Below are positions 27,597 through 38,302 of a stretch of DNA of 63,449 bases, piece by piece. Source of the stretch: Enhygromyxa salina. GTDB lineage: Bacteria; Myxococcota_A; Polyangia; Nannocystales; Nannocystaceae. The translations under genes and the position numbers were made by a program. Numbering within the stretch: the first letter of the stretch is position 1; each line of letters starts with the position of its first letter. The stretch is from positions 1 through 63,449 of the forward strand of contig NZ_PVNK01000261.1 of assembly GCF_002994615.1 (NCBI RefSeq), read 5' to 3'. The notes under the pieces are model-generated. The model was given only the letters and a program-made list of their open reading frames with translations. It did no database searches and had not been told where the DNA came from.

Positions 27597-28013
27597 ATGC
27601 AACGCACGTTCGCCGTCATCAAACCCGACGCCTTTGCCGCAGGTTTCCAGGGCAAGATCATCTCGGCCATTCAGGAGTCGGGCCTGAAGGTGGTCGCCAT
27701 GAAGACTCTGCTCCTGTCCGAGCGCCAGGCGAAGGGCTTTTATCATGTCCACGCCGAGCGGCCCTTCTTCGGGGATCTGGTCAAATTCATGACCGAGGGC
27801 CCGATCCTGGCCATGGTCCTGGAGGGCGACGACGCGATCAAGCGCTGGCGTGACCTCATGGGTCCAACCAACGCCGCCGAGGCCCCCTCGACCACCTTGC
27901 GTGGACAGTTCGGCACCAACATCGAGCGCAACGCGACCCACGGCTCGGACGCCGAGGACACCGCCGCGTTCGAGATTGGCTACTTCTTCAGCGGGCTCGA
28001 GCTCGCGCGCTGA
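27597..28013 (+). CDS. ndk: Nucleoside diphosphate kinase
   Basis: Transfers the terminal phosphate between nucleoside tri- and diphosphates through a phosphohistidine. At 138 residues it has exactly the bacterial length. The sequence opens with the family strand RTFAVIKPDAF, has the FYHVHAERPFFGDLV helix, the nucleotide-site MGPTNAAEAPSTTLRG, and the active-site signature NATHGSD with the catalytic His. ATG 27597 is the only reasonable start. No strong Shine-Dalgarno is visible. It is transcribed alone and ends 12 bases before a large hairpin shared with the convergent glutamate dehydrogenase gene. Together with udk and the pur operon it covers much of the nucleotide economy in this window. 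Confidence 0.97.
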   Translation: MQRTFAVIKPDAFAAGFQGKIISAIQESGLKVVAMKTLLLSERQAKGFYHVHAERPFFGDLVKFMTEGPILAMVLEGDDAIKRWRDLMGPTNAAEAPSTTLRGQFGTNIERNATHGSDAEDTAAFEIGYFFSGLELAR

Positions 28014-28024
28014 ACCCCCTCGCA

Positions 28025-28099
28025 CCAAAACCGCGCATCGAGTCCCCTGTGTCTGAAGTTCCTCGCGGAACTTCAGACCAGGGGACTCCGCGGTTTTGG
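28025..28099. terminator. Long bidirectional terminator hairpin
   Basis: An outer arm pair CCAAAACCGCG (28025-28035) and CGCGGTTTTGG (28089-28099) encloses an inner 21-base stem: 28041-28062, with one bulged base, pairs with 28067-28087 around a TCGC loop. The TTTT and AAAA inside the outer arms give short U-runs in both directions. It sits between the convergent ndk and glutamate dehydrogenase genes. Confidence 0.85.
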
Positions 28100-28121
28100 C
28101 CCTCTTGCCCCTCTTGACCCC

Positions 28122-31100
28122 TCAGCCGCCGCGCATCGGCGGCAGCAGCCGCCGCAGCTGGCTGTCGAGCATGACCAGGCTCGCGACGGTCACGTCGCCC
28201 TCGAGGTACTCGCCGATCAAGGTCTGGACCTTGCCGAGCCCGTAGGCCTCGATCATCGCGTCGATGTCGCCGTCCTCGACCAGCAGCGTCATCTTGTGGG
28301 CGTGGAACTCGAGCTGGCGGGCGAGTGAGAGCACCGCCGGCCCGTCCCAGGTCGAGGCCAGCTTCATCCGCGAGATCGCGGACTGGAGCTCGGACATCCG
28401 CATCGAGTCGGACACCGCGAGGCGCAGGCGCAGGACGTCCTCGGGGGCCATGCCGCGCGCGCGGCTGATCTCGAGGGCGTCGAGCACGACCAACAAGAAG
28501 CGCGTGCGCGCGACGGCCAGCGCGAGCTCGTCGGGGATGCCCGCCTCGGTCAGCTGCCGGACGTGGCGATCGAGGCGCGAGCGATCGCGCGAGGTCGGCG
28601 GGAGGTAGTCGAGGATCGACGCGAGCAGCTCCTGGGTCTTGACCGGATCGATCTTGCCGCCCTCGGCGATCGGCCCGAGCAGGTAGAAGGTCGCGTCCTC
28701 GAGCGCGAAGCCGAGGCGCTCCATGGCCCGGTAGACGCCCTCTTGCCGGTGCTTGTCCTCGAGCTCGTGGAGCTCACTCATGAGCCGGTCGACGCCGCCG
28801 ATCTCCAGGGCCTGGAGGTAGGCGACGGCGACGTCGCGGTAGCTGCGACCGGTGACGGTGGTCATCTCGGCGAACAGGCTGCAGCCCGCGGCGTCGACGA
28901 TCCGGTTGACGGCCATGGTCGTGGCGATCTCGCGGAACAGCAGGTGGTCGGCGATCGCCGACTCCCCGGCGAGCTCGCGGACCCGGGCCGGGAAGTACTC
29001 GCGCACGAGCTCGACGGCCATCGCCGTCGGCAGCGGCTCGTCGCGGAGCAGCTCGCGATAGGCCAGCATCTTGGCGTGGGATCCGAGGACCGCGGCCTCG
29101 CACTTGAACAGCCCGTCGCCCTTGCGGCGGCGCTGCGCGAGCTCGTCCTCGTTGGGCATCGCGAAGGACTCGGGCGCGAAGGGGACCTCCTCCTCGAGCA
29201 GAGCCATGGTCCGGGCGTAGCGCCACAGGTCGGGGCCCGAGCGGCGCACGTCGTAGCTGACCATCCGGCTCTGGGACCGGTTGTTGGCCAGGACCATCTC
29301 GCAGACCTCGCTCTCGACCTCGACGAGCACGTCGTTGCGCTGCGCGCGAGAGATCGTCTCGGCCGCGAGCAAGGGCGCGAACAAGATCTTGATGTTGACC
29401 TCGTGGTCCGAGGTGTCGACGCCGCCGGAGTTGTCGAGGAAGGCGGTGTAGACCGCCCCACCCTTGCGCGAGAACTCGACCCGGCCGCGATCGGTGATCG
29501 ACAGGTTCGCGCCCTCGGCGAACACCCGACAGTTGAGCTCGCGGCCGTCGACGCGGACGCTGTCGTTGGCCTTGTCGCCGACCTGGGCGTGGGTCTCGTC
29601 GTGGGCCTTCACGTAGGTCCCGATCCCGCCCATCCAAAACAGGTCGACCTCGAGCTTCATGACCGCGCGGATCAGCTCGTCACCGCTGATCGTGGCCGCG
29701 GCGTCGATCCCGAGCAGCGCCCGGGCCTCGGGCGAGAGCGGGACCTCCTTGGACTTGCGCCCGTAGACGCCGCCGCCAGGTGAGAGCAGCTTGGCGTCGT
29801 AGTCCGTCCAGCTCGAGCCCGGCAGCTCGAACAGGCGCTTGCGCTCGGCGAAGGACACGGCCGGATCCGGATCGGGATCGATGAACACGTGGAGGTGGTT
29901 GAAGGCCGCGAGCAGCTTGACCGACTTGCTGCGCAAGAGGCCGTTGCCGAACACGTCGCCGCTCATGTCGCCGACGCCGATCGCCGTGATCACGTCCTGC
30001 TCGGCGTCGACGCCGAGCTCGCGAAAGCTGCGCTTGGTCACCTCCCACGCCCCGCGCGCGGTGATGCCGGTCTTCTTGTGGTCGTAGCCGTTGGACCCGC
30101 CCGAGGCGAAGGCGTCGTCGAGCCAAAAGCCCTGGTCCATGCTGATGCCGTTGGCGGTGTCCGACAGGTGCGCGGTGCCCTTGTCGGCGGCCACGACCAG
30201 GTAGGGATCGGGGTCCTCCTCGTGGACGATGCCTTCAGGCGTGACGTACTCGCCGTCGACGACGTTGTCGGTGACCGAGAGCAGCGCGCGGATGAACACC
30301 TGGTAGTAGTGATCGCCGGCCTCACGCAGGCGCCGGCGGTCGGCCGGCGGGTTGCGGAGCACGAACCCACCTTTGGCCCCCATCGGCACGATCAGCACGT
30401 TCTTGACCATCTGCGTGGCCATCAGGCCGTGGATCTCCGTGCGGAAGTCATCGGGGCGATCGGAGAAGCGCAGCCCGCCGCGGGCGACCCGACCGCCGCG
30501 CAGGTGCACGCCCTCGAGCTGCGGGTGGTAGACCCAGATCTCGCGAAACGGCCGGGGCTCGGGCCCGAAGCCGACCGCGGGCCCGTCGACCTTGAACGCG
30601 AGCGCCGCGTCCTCGGGGGCCACGAAGGCGTTGGTCCGCACCGTCGCCCGGACGACCCGCGCGAGGGCCTGGAGCACGCGGTCGGCGGTGTAGTCGGTGA
30701 CCGCGCGCAGCTCGTGGTCGAGGGCCGCGGCCGCGCCCGCGGCGTCGAGGCCGGTCTCGCGCGGATCGAAGCGCGCCGCCAGCCAGGTCAGCAGCCCCGC
30801 CGCGACGGTCGAGTGCCGAACCAGGACCTGCTGGATGAGATCGCGGTCCCAGACCACCCCGAGCTGATGAAGGTAGGCCACGTAGGCGCGCAAGGTCGCG
30901 ACGTCCTCGATGCTGAGGTTGGTCGCGACGACGAGGCGGTTGAGCCGGTCGAGCCCGACGCTGCCCGTGTAGACCGCCCGGAGGCCCCGGGTGATCTCGC
31001 CGACGCGCCCGAGCACGCCGCGGTGCCGCTCGCGCCGGACGTTGAGGCGGAAGGTGTGCATCTCGTACTGGACCGCGTGGGGTAGCTTGAGCAGGCGCGT

Positions 31101-32858
31101 GTACTGATCGATGACCTCGAAGCCGAAGCTGTCGATGACCGGCAGCTGGGCGCTGAGCGTCAGCGGATCGCGCGAGAACACGCGCAGGTTGAGGCTCCCG
31201 GGGTAGTCACCGGTCCGCGAGATGAACAGATCACAGTCGAGCGGCGCGCCCGCCCGCAGGTTCTCGATGCAGCGCAGGTCACCGATCAGGCGCTCGTCGG
31301 CGGCCCGGCGGCGGTGCTCCTCGTTGAACGCGTTGACGTAGACCGTGAACAGCTCGTCGACGCGCTCGTCGGCCTTTTCGACGTCGGGCAGGTAGTCGCG
31401 GACGTAGCTCTCGAGCGACTCGCGGAGCCGCTCGCTCCAGCCCTTGGCCATCGAGTGGACCTTGGCCCGGAGGCTGTCGGTGTCGATGATCCGCAGCTGG
31501 CCCGGCGCGGTCACGTAGAAGTGGACGATCGCGTTCTCGTAGCGGTCGAGGTACACGCCGTAGTCGGAGTAGCTGGCCCCGAGCTCGGCGAGGAGCAGAT
31601 CCTGGAGCTCGATGCGCAGCTCCTCCGAGAACTGCTCGCGCGGCAGCGACACGAACACGAAGGCGAAGTGCCCGGTCTCGCCGACCTGGATGTGGACGTC
31701 GCTGCCGCCCTCTTCCTCGGCGCGCAGGACCCGATCGGTCAGGGTCCAGACGTTGTCGCGCGACTCGGCGAGCAGGAACTCGAGCGGCAGCGAGTTGAAC
31801 GCGTTGGTGATGCTCTTGCCGCGGTGGCTGTCGACCGAGACCTCACGATCGCGGAGCAGATCGCGGAGCGCAGAGCGCAGATAGGGGATCTCTTCGGGCG
31901 GCGTGTGCAGGGCCTTGTAGGTGAACAGGCCGTCGATCACGGTCACGCCGCTCGGCTCCCCGCTGCGGTTGACCGCCGTGAACACGAAGTGCCCGGGCTT
32001 GCCAGCGCGGTGGACCGGCGACTCCTCGCGGCTGCGTTGGTAGCGGACGAGGCGGCTGACCTCGCCGCCAGCCTTGCGCAGGATCTCCGAGTCGCGCGCG
32101 GGCAGGCCCGCGGCCGCGGTCCCGAGCGCGACGAGGTTCTCGCCCTCGCGGCTGTACTCCTCGACCGAGAAGATCACGTAGTTGTCGTCGCACAGCCAGC
32201 GCAGCAAGCCCTCGGCCTCGCGCAGATCGACGGACAGCTCCGGCGCGCTCATGGCCGCCGCGCTCGCGTGCGCGTCGGCCAGCGAGCGGATGTGCGACTT
32301 CATGGCCTGGAAGTCACCGACCATCGAAGAGGTCAGGCGCAGGCGCTGCTCGAGGCGCTCGCGGAGGCGCTCGAGGTCGCTGTCGCGGGTCGCGTAGCCC
32401 TCGGGCACCCGGGCCTCGATCCGAATGATCGACTCGCGGGTGCCGGAGTTGAAGTCGACGAGCGCCCCGCTGCGATCGCGGCGCAGCTTGGTCACCGCGT
32501 TGAGCGAGGTCCGGACTTCGAAGCGCTCGTGCGCGACCAGGGCCCGGACGGCCGAGACCAAAAATGGTTGGTCGTCGACGCAGCTCTCGAACACGATCAC
32601 GTCGGTGTCGCGGCGGCGCACCGCCGTCTTGATCTCGCCGGTCTTGCGCTGCTTGATCGTGTCGAGCACGAGCTCGAGCTGCTCGATCAACTCGACCGTC
32701 GTCGTGTCCCGCAGATCGCGAACATCGATCGCCGAGATCACAGCCTGACACAGGCGCGACAGCTGGTTGACGTCCGTGCCCTCCAACTTGGGTTGGTAGG
32801 AGGCCAGGGAGTCACGGACTTCGTGGATTCGTCGGGTGCTCAGCTCGCGCGGAGACAT
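28122..32858 (-). CDS. NAD-specific glutamate dehydrogenase, large (about 180 kDa) class
   Basis: Catabolic enzyme that converts glutamate and NAD to 2-oxoglutarate, ammonia and NADH. At 1578 residues it matches the large bacterial class (PF05088; about 1600 residues), not the small 450-residue enzymes. The N-terminal half holds regulatory ACT-like segments (DQPFLVSAVRALVAHERFEV). The catalytic core contains GGLRFSDRPDDFRTEIHGLMATQMVKNV, with MGAKGGFV for substrate binding, then AIGVGDMSGDVFGNG and the NAD site region KLLAAFNHLHVFIDP. A helical C-terminal domain follows. ATG 32858 is chosen; an in-frame TTG at 32894 with AGGA nearby is possible. It is monocistronic and convergent with ndk. 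The aminoacyl-peptidase gene diverges from it about 170 bases upstream. Confidence 0.95.
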   Translation of the reverse strand: MSPRELSTRRIHEVRDSLASYQPKLEGTDVNQLSRLCQAVISAIDVRDLRDTTTVELIEQLELVLDTIKQRKTGEIKTAVRRRDTDVIVFESCVDDQPFLVSAVRALVAHERFEVRTSLNAVTKLRRDRSGALVDFNSGTRESIIRIEARVPEGYATRDSDLERLRERLEQRLRLTSSMVGDFQAMKSHIRSLADAHASAAAMSAPELSVDLREAEGLLRWLCDDNYVIFSVEEYSREGENLVALGTAAAGLPARDSEILRKAGGEVSRLVRYQRSREESPVHRAGKPGHFVFTAVNRSGEPSGVTVIDGLFTYKALHTPPEEIPYLRSALRDLLRDREVSVDSHRGKSITNAFNSLPLEFLLAESRDNVWTLTDRVLRAEEEGGSDVHIQVGETGHFAFVFVSLPREQFSEELRIELQDLLLAELGASYSDYGVYLDRYENAIVHFYVTAPGQLRIIDTDSLRAKVHSMAKGWSERLRESLESYVRDYLPDVEKADERVDELFTVYVNAFNEEHRRRAADERLIGDLRCIENLRAGAPLDCDLFISRTGDYPGSLNLRVFSRDPLTLSAQLPVIDSFGFEVIDQYTRLLKLPHAVQYEMHTFRLNVRRERHRGVLGRVGEITRGLRAVYTGSVGLDRLNRLVVATNLSIEDVATLRAYVAYLHQLGVVWDRDLIQQVLVRHSTVAAGLLTWLAARFDPRETGLDAAGAAAALDHELRAVTDYTADRVLQALARVVRATVRTNAFVAPEDAALAFKVDGPAVGFGPEPRPFREIWVYHPQLEGVHLRGGRVARGGLRFSDRPDDFRTEIHGLMATQMVKNVLIVPMGAKGGFVLRNPPADRRRLREAGDHYYQVFIRALLSVTDNVVDGEYVTPEGIVHEEDPDPYLVVAADKGTAHLSDTANGISMDQGFWLDDAFASGGSNGYDHKKTGITARGAWEVTKRSFRELGVDAEQDVITAIGVGDMSGDVFGNGLLRSKSVKLLAAFNHLHVFIDPDPDPAVSFAERKRLFELPGSSWTDYDAKLLSPGGGVYGRKSKEVPLSPEARALLGIDAAATISGDELIRAVMKLEVDLFWMGGIGTYVKAHDETHAQVGDKANDSVRVDGRELNCRVFAEGANLSITDRGRVEFSRKGGAVYTAFLDNSGGVDTSDHEVNIKILFAPLLAAETISRAQRNDVLVEVESEVCEMVLANNRSQSRMVSYDVRRSGPDLWRYARTMALLEEEVPFAPESFAMPNEDELAQRRRKGDGLFKCEAAVLGSHAKMLAYRELLRDEPLPTAMAVELVREYFPARVRELAGESAIADHLLFREIATTMAVNRIVDAAGCSLFAEMTTVTGRSYRDVAVAYLQALEIGGVDRLMSELHELEDKHRQEGVYRAMERLGFALEDATFYLLGPIAEGGKIDPVKTQELLASILDYLPPTSRDRSRLDRHVRQLTEAGIPDELALAVARTRFLLVVLDALEISRARGMAPEDVLRLRLAVSDSMRMSELQSAISRMKLASTWDGPAVLSLARQLEFHAHKMTLLVEDGDIDAMIEAYGLGKVQTLIGEYLEGDVTVASLVMLDSQLRRLLPPMRGG

Positions 32859-33030
32859 CGGCGCAACGATGGTCCGCGCGCGCGATCTTGGCAAGATCCT
32901 GGCGCACCGAGTTCACCGACCCGACCAGGCGGTACCGAGCGCTCGGGGTTGGGCCCACGGCCACGCGAATTCACATTCACAGGGCGACACAGCGGACGCG
33001 GCCGATCGCAGGTGTGACACACTGTCGGAC

Positions 33031-34380
33031 ATGTCAGCCGGTCCCCGCCCCTGCGTCGAGGCCTACGCCGAACGTCGCGCACGCCTCGCTACAAAGCTGC
33101 GCGCCGAGTCGGCCGGGCTGCTGCTGTTTGGCGGCGAGCTCCAGACTCGCGCCAACGACACTGAATTCCGCTTTCGGCCCGACTCCGACTTCCACTACCT
33201 GACCGGGCTCGAGGAGCCCGGCGCGGTCATGCTCCTCCGACCTGGCAGGGACGACGGCGCAAGCCCACCGCGCCTGACGCTGTTCGTGCGGCCTCACGAC
33301 CGTGACGCCGAGATCTGGAGTGGTCGGCGCGTCGGCCCCGAGGGCGCGCGCGAGCGCTACGGCGCGACCGAGGCCTACGCCCTCGACGAGCTCGACGAGC
33401 GCCTGCCCGGCCTGCTCGACGGCTGTGAAACCGTTTACCTCCCCGTCGGTCGGTGGCCGCAGCTCGACGCGACCCTCGCCCGCGCCGTCACCTCGCTGCG
33501 TCGTCGCAACCGTGAGGGCACGACCCCACCGCTGCGCTACGGCGAGGCCGCAGATCTGATCGGTGAGGACCGGATCATCAAGGACGCCGCGGGGCTCGAC
33601 AGCCTCCGGCGCGCGATCGACATCAGCGCCGCCGGTCACCTCGCGGCCATGCGCCAGGGCCGACCCGGCGTGTGGGAGTACCAGCTCGAGGCCCTGCTCG
33701 AGTACGAATTTCGCCGCCGAGGCAGCTCCGGGCCCGGCTACGGCAGCATCGTCGGCAGCGGGGACAACGCGACGATCCTCCACTACGTCGACAACCGCGA
33801 TCAGCTCCGCGCGGGCGAGGTCATTTTGATCGACGCGGGCGCCGAGTGGGACTACTTCAGCGGCGACATCACCCGGAGCTGGCCGGTCTCGGGCCGGTTC
33901 ACGCCCGAGCAGCGGGCCGTCTACGAGGTCGTGCTCGCGGCCAACCTCGCCGGGATCGAGCGCGCCGTCGTCGGCGGCAACATCGAGCTCATCCACGAGG
34001 CCTGCCTCGAGGTCCTGTGCGAGGGCATCGCACAGCTCGGCCTGATCGACGCGAGCGCCGAGGAGATCCGCGCCAAGGACCTCTACAAGCGCTTTTACAT
34101 GCACCGGACCAGCCACTGGCTCGGCGTCGACGTCCACGACGCCGGGCGCTACACGATCGGCGGCACCCCCCGCCCCTTCACGCCCGGTCAGGTCTTGACG
34201 GTCGAGCCAGGCCTCTACATCGCCGCCGACACCGAAGACGTGCCCGAGGGCTTTCGTGGGCTCGGGATCCGGATTGAGGACGACGTGCTGATCCGGCCCG
34301 AGGGGCCCGAGGTCCTGACCGCCGCGGTCCCCAAGGCGATCGGGGCGCTGGAAGAGATCATCGGGACCGAGCGGGGCTGA
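33031..34380 (+). CDS. pepP: Xaa-Pro aminopeptidase
   Basis: Metallo-aminopeptidase of family M24B that removes an N-terminal residue preceding proline; cytoplasmic. The 449 residues comprise an aminopeptidase-P N-terminal domain (about 1-170: GGELQTRANDTEFRFRPDSDFHYLTGLEEPGAV) and a pita-bread catalytic domain. The metal ligands are recognisable as ILIDAGAEWDYFSGDITRSWPV (two Asp), MHRTSHWLGVDVHD (His), LTVEPGLY (Glu) and GIRIEDDVLI (Glu), so the enzyme should be active. ATG 33031 begins the typical N-terminus. The last 66 coding bases and the following 11 bases are tandemly duplicated downstream, into the convergent ComEA-like gene. Prolidase is a less likely alternative given the N-terminal domain. 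Confidence 0.94.
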   Translation: MSAGPRPCVEAYAERRARLATKLRAESAGLLLFGGELQTRANDTEFRFRPDSDFHYLTGLEEPGAVMLLRPGRDDGASPPRLTLFVRPHDRDAEIWSGRRVGPEGARERYGATEAYALDELDERLPGLLDGCETVYLPVGRWPQLDATLARAVTSLRRRNREGTTPPLRYGEAADLIGEDRIIKDAAGLDSLRRAIDISAAGHLAAMRQGRPGVWEYQLEALLEYEFRRRGSSGPGYGSIVGSGDNATILHYVDNRDQLRAGEVILIDAGAEWDYFSGDITRSWPVSGRFTPEQRAVYEVVLAANLAGIERAVVGGNIELIHEACLEVLCEGIAQLGLIDASAEEIRAKDLYKRFYMHRTSHWLGVDVHDAGRYTIGGTPRPFTPGQVLTVEPGLYIAADTEDVPEGFRGLGIRIEDDVLIRPEGPEVLTAAVPKAIGALEEIIGTERG

Positions 34381-34468
34381 TCCGCACGCGGCTGACCGCC
34401 GCGGTCCCCAAGGCGATCGGGGCGCTGGAAGAGATCATCGGGACCGCGCGGGGCTGATCCGCACGCGG
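34315..34468. repeat. 77-base tandem duplication across the pepP/ComEA-like junction
   Basis: Two head-to-tail copies, 34315-34391 and 34392-34468, begin CTGACCGCCGCGG and end CCGCACGCGG. They differ at one position only (GACCGAGCGG versus GACCGCGCGG). Copy 1 carries the real 3' end of pepP. Copy 2 carries a pseudo-3' end, and on the minus strand it supplies the last codons of the convergent ComEA-like gene. Confidence 0.95.
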
Positions 34469-34965
34469 CGCCGGAGCGCGGCGAGCCGCACCGGCCCGAT
34501 CCCGCGGACCTCGGCCAGGTCCCCGACCTGAGCGTAGGGCCGACCCGCGACGATCCGCTCGGCGAGCTTCGGTCCGATCCCCGGCAAGCTCGCGAGCTCG
34601 GCGGGTGACGCGAGGTTGACGTTCACGGGCTGGTCGAGGGCGGCGAGCTGATCCGGTGGCATCCGGCCCGCGGGCGCGCACCCGAGGCCGAGCTCGCGCA
34701 GGGGCAAGGCGGCCGCGGCCGCGCACACGCACGCAGCGGGCGGCAGGGCGTCGCCAGGCCCGAGCGCGCGGGGCTCCGCGGCCTCACACAGCTCGCCGAC
34801 ATCCTCGAGCAGCTCCCGGTCGCAGCGCAGCTCCCCCTCGACCAGCTGCGCGCGGGCGCAAGCGAGCCTCGAGCCGAGGCCGGGTGGGGCCGGACACAGC
34901 CCCGCCAGGGACGCAATCAGGGCGACCGCAGCGGCCAAGGGCGGGACCTTGCTCGAAGCTCGCAT
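34435..34965 (-). CDS. ComEA-like helix-hairpin-helix protein with Cys-rich N-terminus
   Basis: A 176-residue exported protein. An N-terminal signal (about 10-25) is followed by a region of about 30-100 with seven or so cysteines (CARAQ, RCDRE, LCEAA, ACVCA, GCAP). The C-terminal 60 residues form a ComEA-type HhH DNA-binding unit: NVNLASPAELASLPGIGPKLAERI followed by the second hairpin LAEVRGIGPVRLAALRR. ComEA binds double-stranded DNA at the envelope during natural transformation. Here the Cys-rich part is unusual, and no other com genes lie nearby, so a role in DNA uptake is only an inference. The final residues (ISPARSR) are encoded by the antisense of the duplicated pepP end, so the native C-terminus may have been altered. 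Confidence 0.75.
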   Translation of the reverse strand: MRASSKVPPLAAAVALIASLAGLCPAPPGLGSRLACARAQLVEGELRCDRELLEDVGELCEAAEPRALGPGDALPPAACVCAAAAALPLRELGLGCAPAGRMPPDQLAALDQPVNVNLASPAELASLPGIGPKLAERIVAGRPYAQVGDLAEVRGIGPVRLAALRRRVRISPARSR

Positions 34966-35022
34966 GCCCTGGTCTCGGCCCGGCTCCCACGTCGTTGCGC
35001 GTTGGTGCTAAAACATCTCCAG

Positions 35023-35319
35023 ATGCGCGAAGAGGATCCTCTCGTGTGTCACTGCCTCTCGGTCTCCGAGGCCGAGGTCGTGCACGCGATCCGTACCGGC
35101 GCCGACTCGCTCGAGGCCGTCGGCCGCTACTGCGAGGCCGGCACGGGCTGCAAGAGCTGCCACGATCCGATCCGCGTGTTGCTCCAGCAGGAGGCGCGGC
35201 GCGACCTGGCCCGCAGTCGGGCGCCCAAGTCCCTGCGTCAGCTCTCGCTCTTCGACGAGCTGGTCGATGACGCGGGGGGCCGTCGGCAGAGCGCGCCGAT
35301 GGGCAGCCACAAGCGCTGA
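35023..35319 (+). CDS. BFD-like [2Fe-2S] protein
   Basis: A small cytoplasmic protein of 98 residues. The first 55 or so match the BFD-like [2Fe-2S] domain (PF04324): VCHCLSVSEAEVVHAI gives the CxC pair, and GTGCKSCHDPI gives the CxxC pair about 32 residues later, the usual ligand spacing. Bfd delivers electrons to bacterioferritin to release iron; related domains occur in NAD(P)H-nitrite reductases and NifU. The remaining 40 residues are an Arg/Ser tail of no known type. ATG 35023 precedes the domain closely; an in-frame TTG at 35002 would add seven residues. No bacterioferritin gene is adjacent, so the electron acceptor is unknown. Confidence 0.82.
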   Translation: MREEDPLVCHCLSVSEAEVVHAIRTGADSLEAVGRYCEAGTGCKSCHDPIRVLLQQEARRDLARSRAPKSLRQLSLFDELVDDAGGRRQSAPMGSHKR

Positions 35320-35345
35320 CGCCATCGTCGCCGCGCCGAGCTGAT

Positions 35346-36544
35346 ATGATCAGGGCTGCTCGGATGCCCGTCTGGAAACTCATGCTCGGCGCAGGGCCCC
35401 CGCTCGCCTTGATCGCCACGCTCGCCCACGTGCCCGACGCGCGCGCAGGCAACACCGTGCACCCACGCACGCCGGTACTGTGGCCCGATGCTCCGTGTAT
35501 CCAGACCGTAGACCGCAGCGCAGAGTCGAACTTCGCCTTCAGCTACGAGATCCCGGCCGAGGACACGCTGCTCTCGGTCGACGAATTCGACGACAGCCGG
35601 ACCCACCAATTCATCGGCTTTTGCCGCCAGTGGCCCGCCGGTCGCCCGCCGCCTCGCTACATCTCGACCTTCGATCTCGAGCGCTCGGTCGAGGCCGGGC
35701 TCGAGCAGCCCGAGCTGCTCGACGATCCCGAGTCGACGCTCGAGACCAGCGCGGCCTGGGCCGGGTGCTGGACGCGGATCACCGCCGACGACGCGCGCCG
35801 CCCGATCACCTACGCCGCCGCGGCCGACCCCGTGATCTGGGCCAGCGCCGAGGTCCCGGCCGGGACCTGGCTCGTCGCCGGCTACACCTGGGAGCCGCCC
35901 TACAACCTCTGGATGCGGGCGCCCTGGGTCGTGCGCGTGACCGACGAGGCCGAGCCGACCGAGCCCGTGCAGGCCGCCGCGACGATCGCCGACACGGCCG
36001 ACTCCCTCGATGGCGAGGAGCTCCTCGAGCTGCAGATCTGCGTCGACGCGAGCCCCGGCTCGACGCTGGCGCTCGCCTGGGCCTCGACCAAGCCCGCGCA
36101 GCTCGAGTGGTCGACCCTCGCTACGATCGATCTCGATACCGGGCTCAACGGGCCCGGCGAGCTGCTCGTGCCCTTCTCGCCGCCCGAGTCGAGCTGGGGC
36201 CAGACGCTCGTGCTTCGGGCCACGATCGAGCAGCCGCAGGGCGACGCCTACGTCGGCCACGGCCTGGCTCCCCTGATCGTGTTCGCCGACCCGGGCGACG
36301 GCGACGGCGACGGCGACGGAAACGGCGACGGCGACGGCGGCTCGGCCAACGGCGACACGGACACCGGCTCAGACACGGGCACCGAGACCAGCGCGGGCGC
36401 AGACCCAAGCTCAGGCGGGGGCAGCCGCTGCTCAGTCGACCCGCGCCGTGGCAAGCTGGACCGCTTTGGCGCCCCACGAGCGCTCCCCTTTTGGGCTCTA
36501 TTTTTGGTTCTGGTGCGGCGCCGACACGCCCGCGAGAGGTCAGC

Positions 36545-36548
<4 letters not shown>
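35346..36548 (+). CDS. Exported surface protein with GDG linker and MYXO-CTERM-like tail
   Basis: A 400-residue protein with a cleavable signal peptide ending near PDARAG (about 35). A beta-rich ectodomain of unknown family (about 36-310) follows with several Cys (DAPCIQ, GFCRQ, AGCWT, QICVD). Then come a Gly/Asp/Asn repeat linker (GDGDGDGNGDGDGG) and a Thr/Asp/Glu stretch. The end has a Cys362-Ser-Val motif, a hydrophobic helix (ALPFWALFLVLV) and an RRR cluster. This Cys-helix-Arg end is the MYXO-CTERM arrangement recognised by myxosortase, so it is probably anchored at the cell surface. The stop overlaps the next gene by 4 bases (ATGA), so the two are translated together and probably work together. 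The ectodomain function is not recognised. Confidence 0.72.
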
Positions 36549-38209
<1,661 letters not shown>

Positions 38210-38302
38210 GCTCGGCTCCGGGCTTCGCGGCCACGCGCGACCGACCCGAGCGCGCGCTCGGATCGGGCTGGGTTCGCCGCTCGTCGAGCTGGATCGGTCG
38301 GC

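Noticed and set aside
34392..34468. The second copy of the pepP 3' end as a separate small gene
   Set aside because: It has no start codon context and is only a 77-base tandem copy; its coding value is limited to the tail of the convergent gene.
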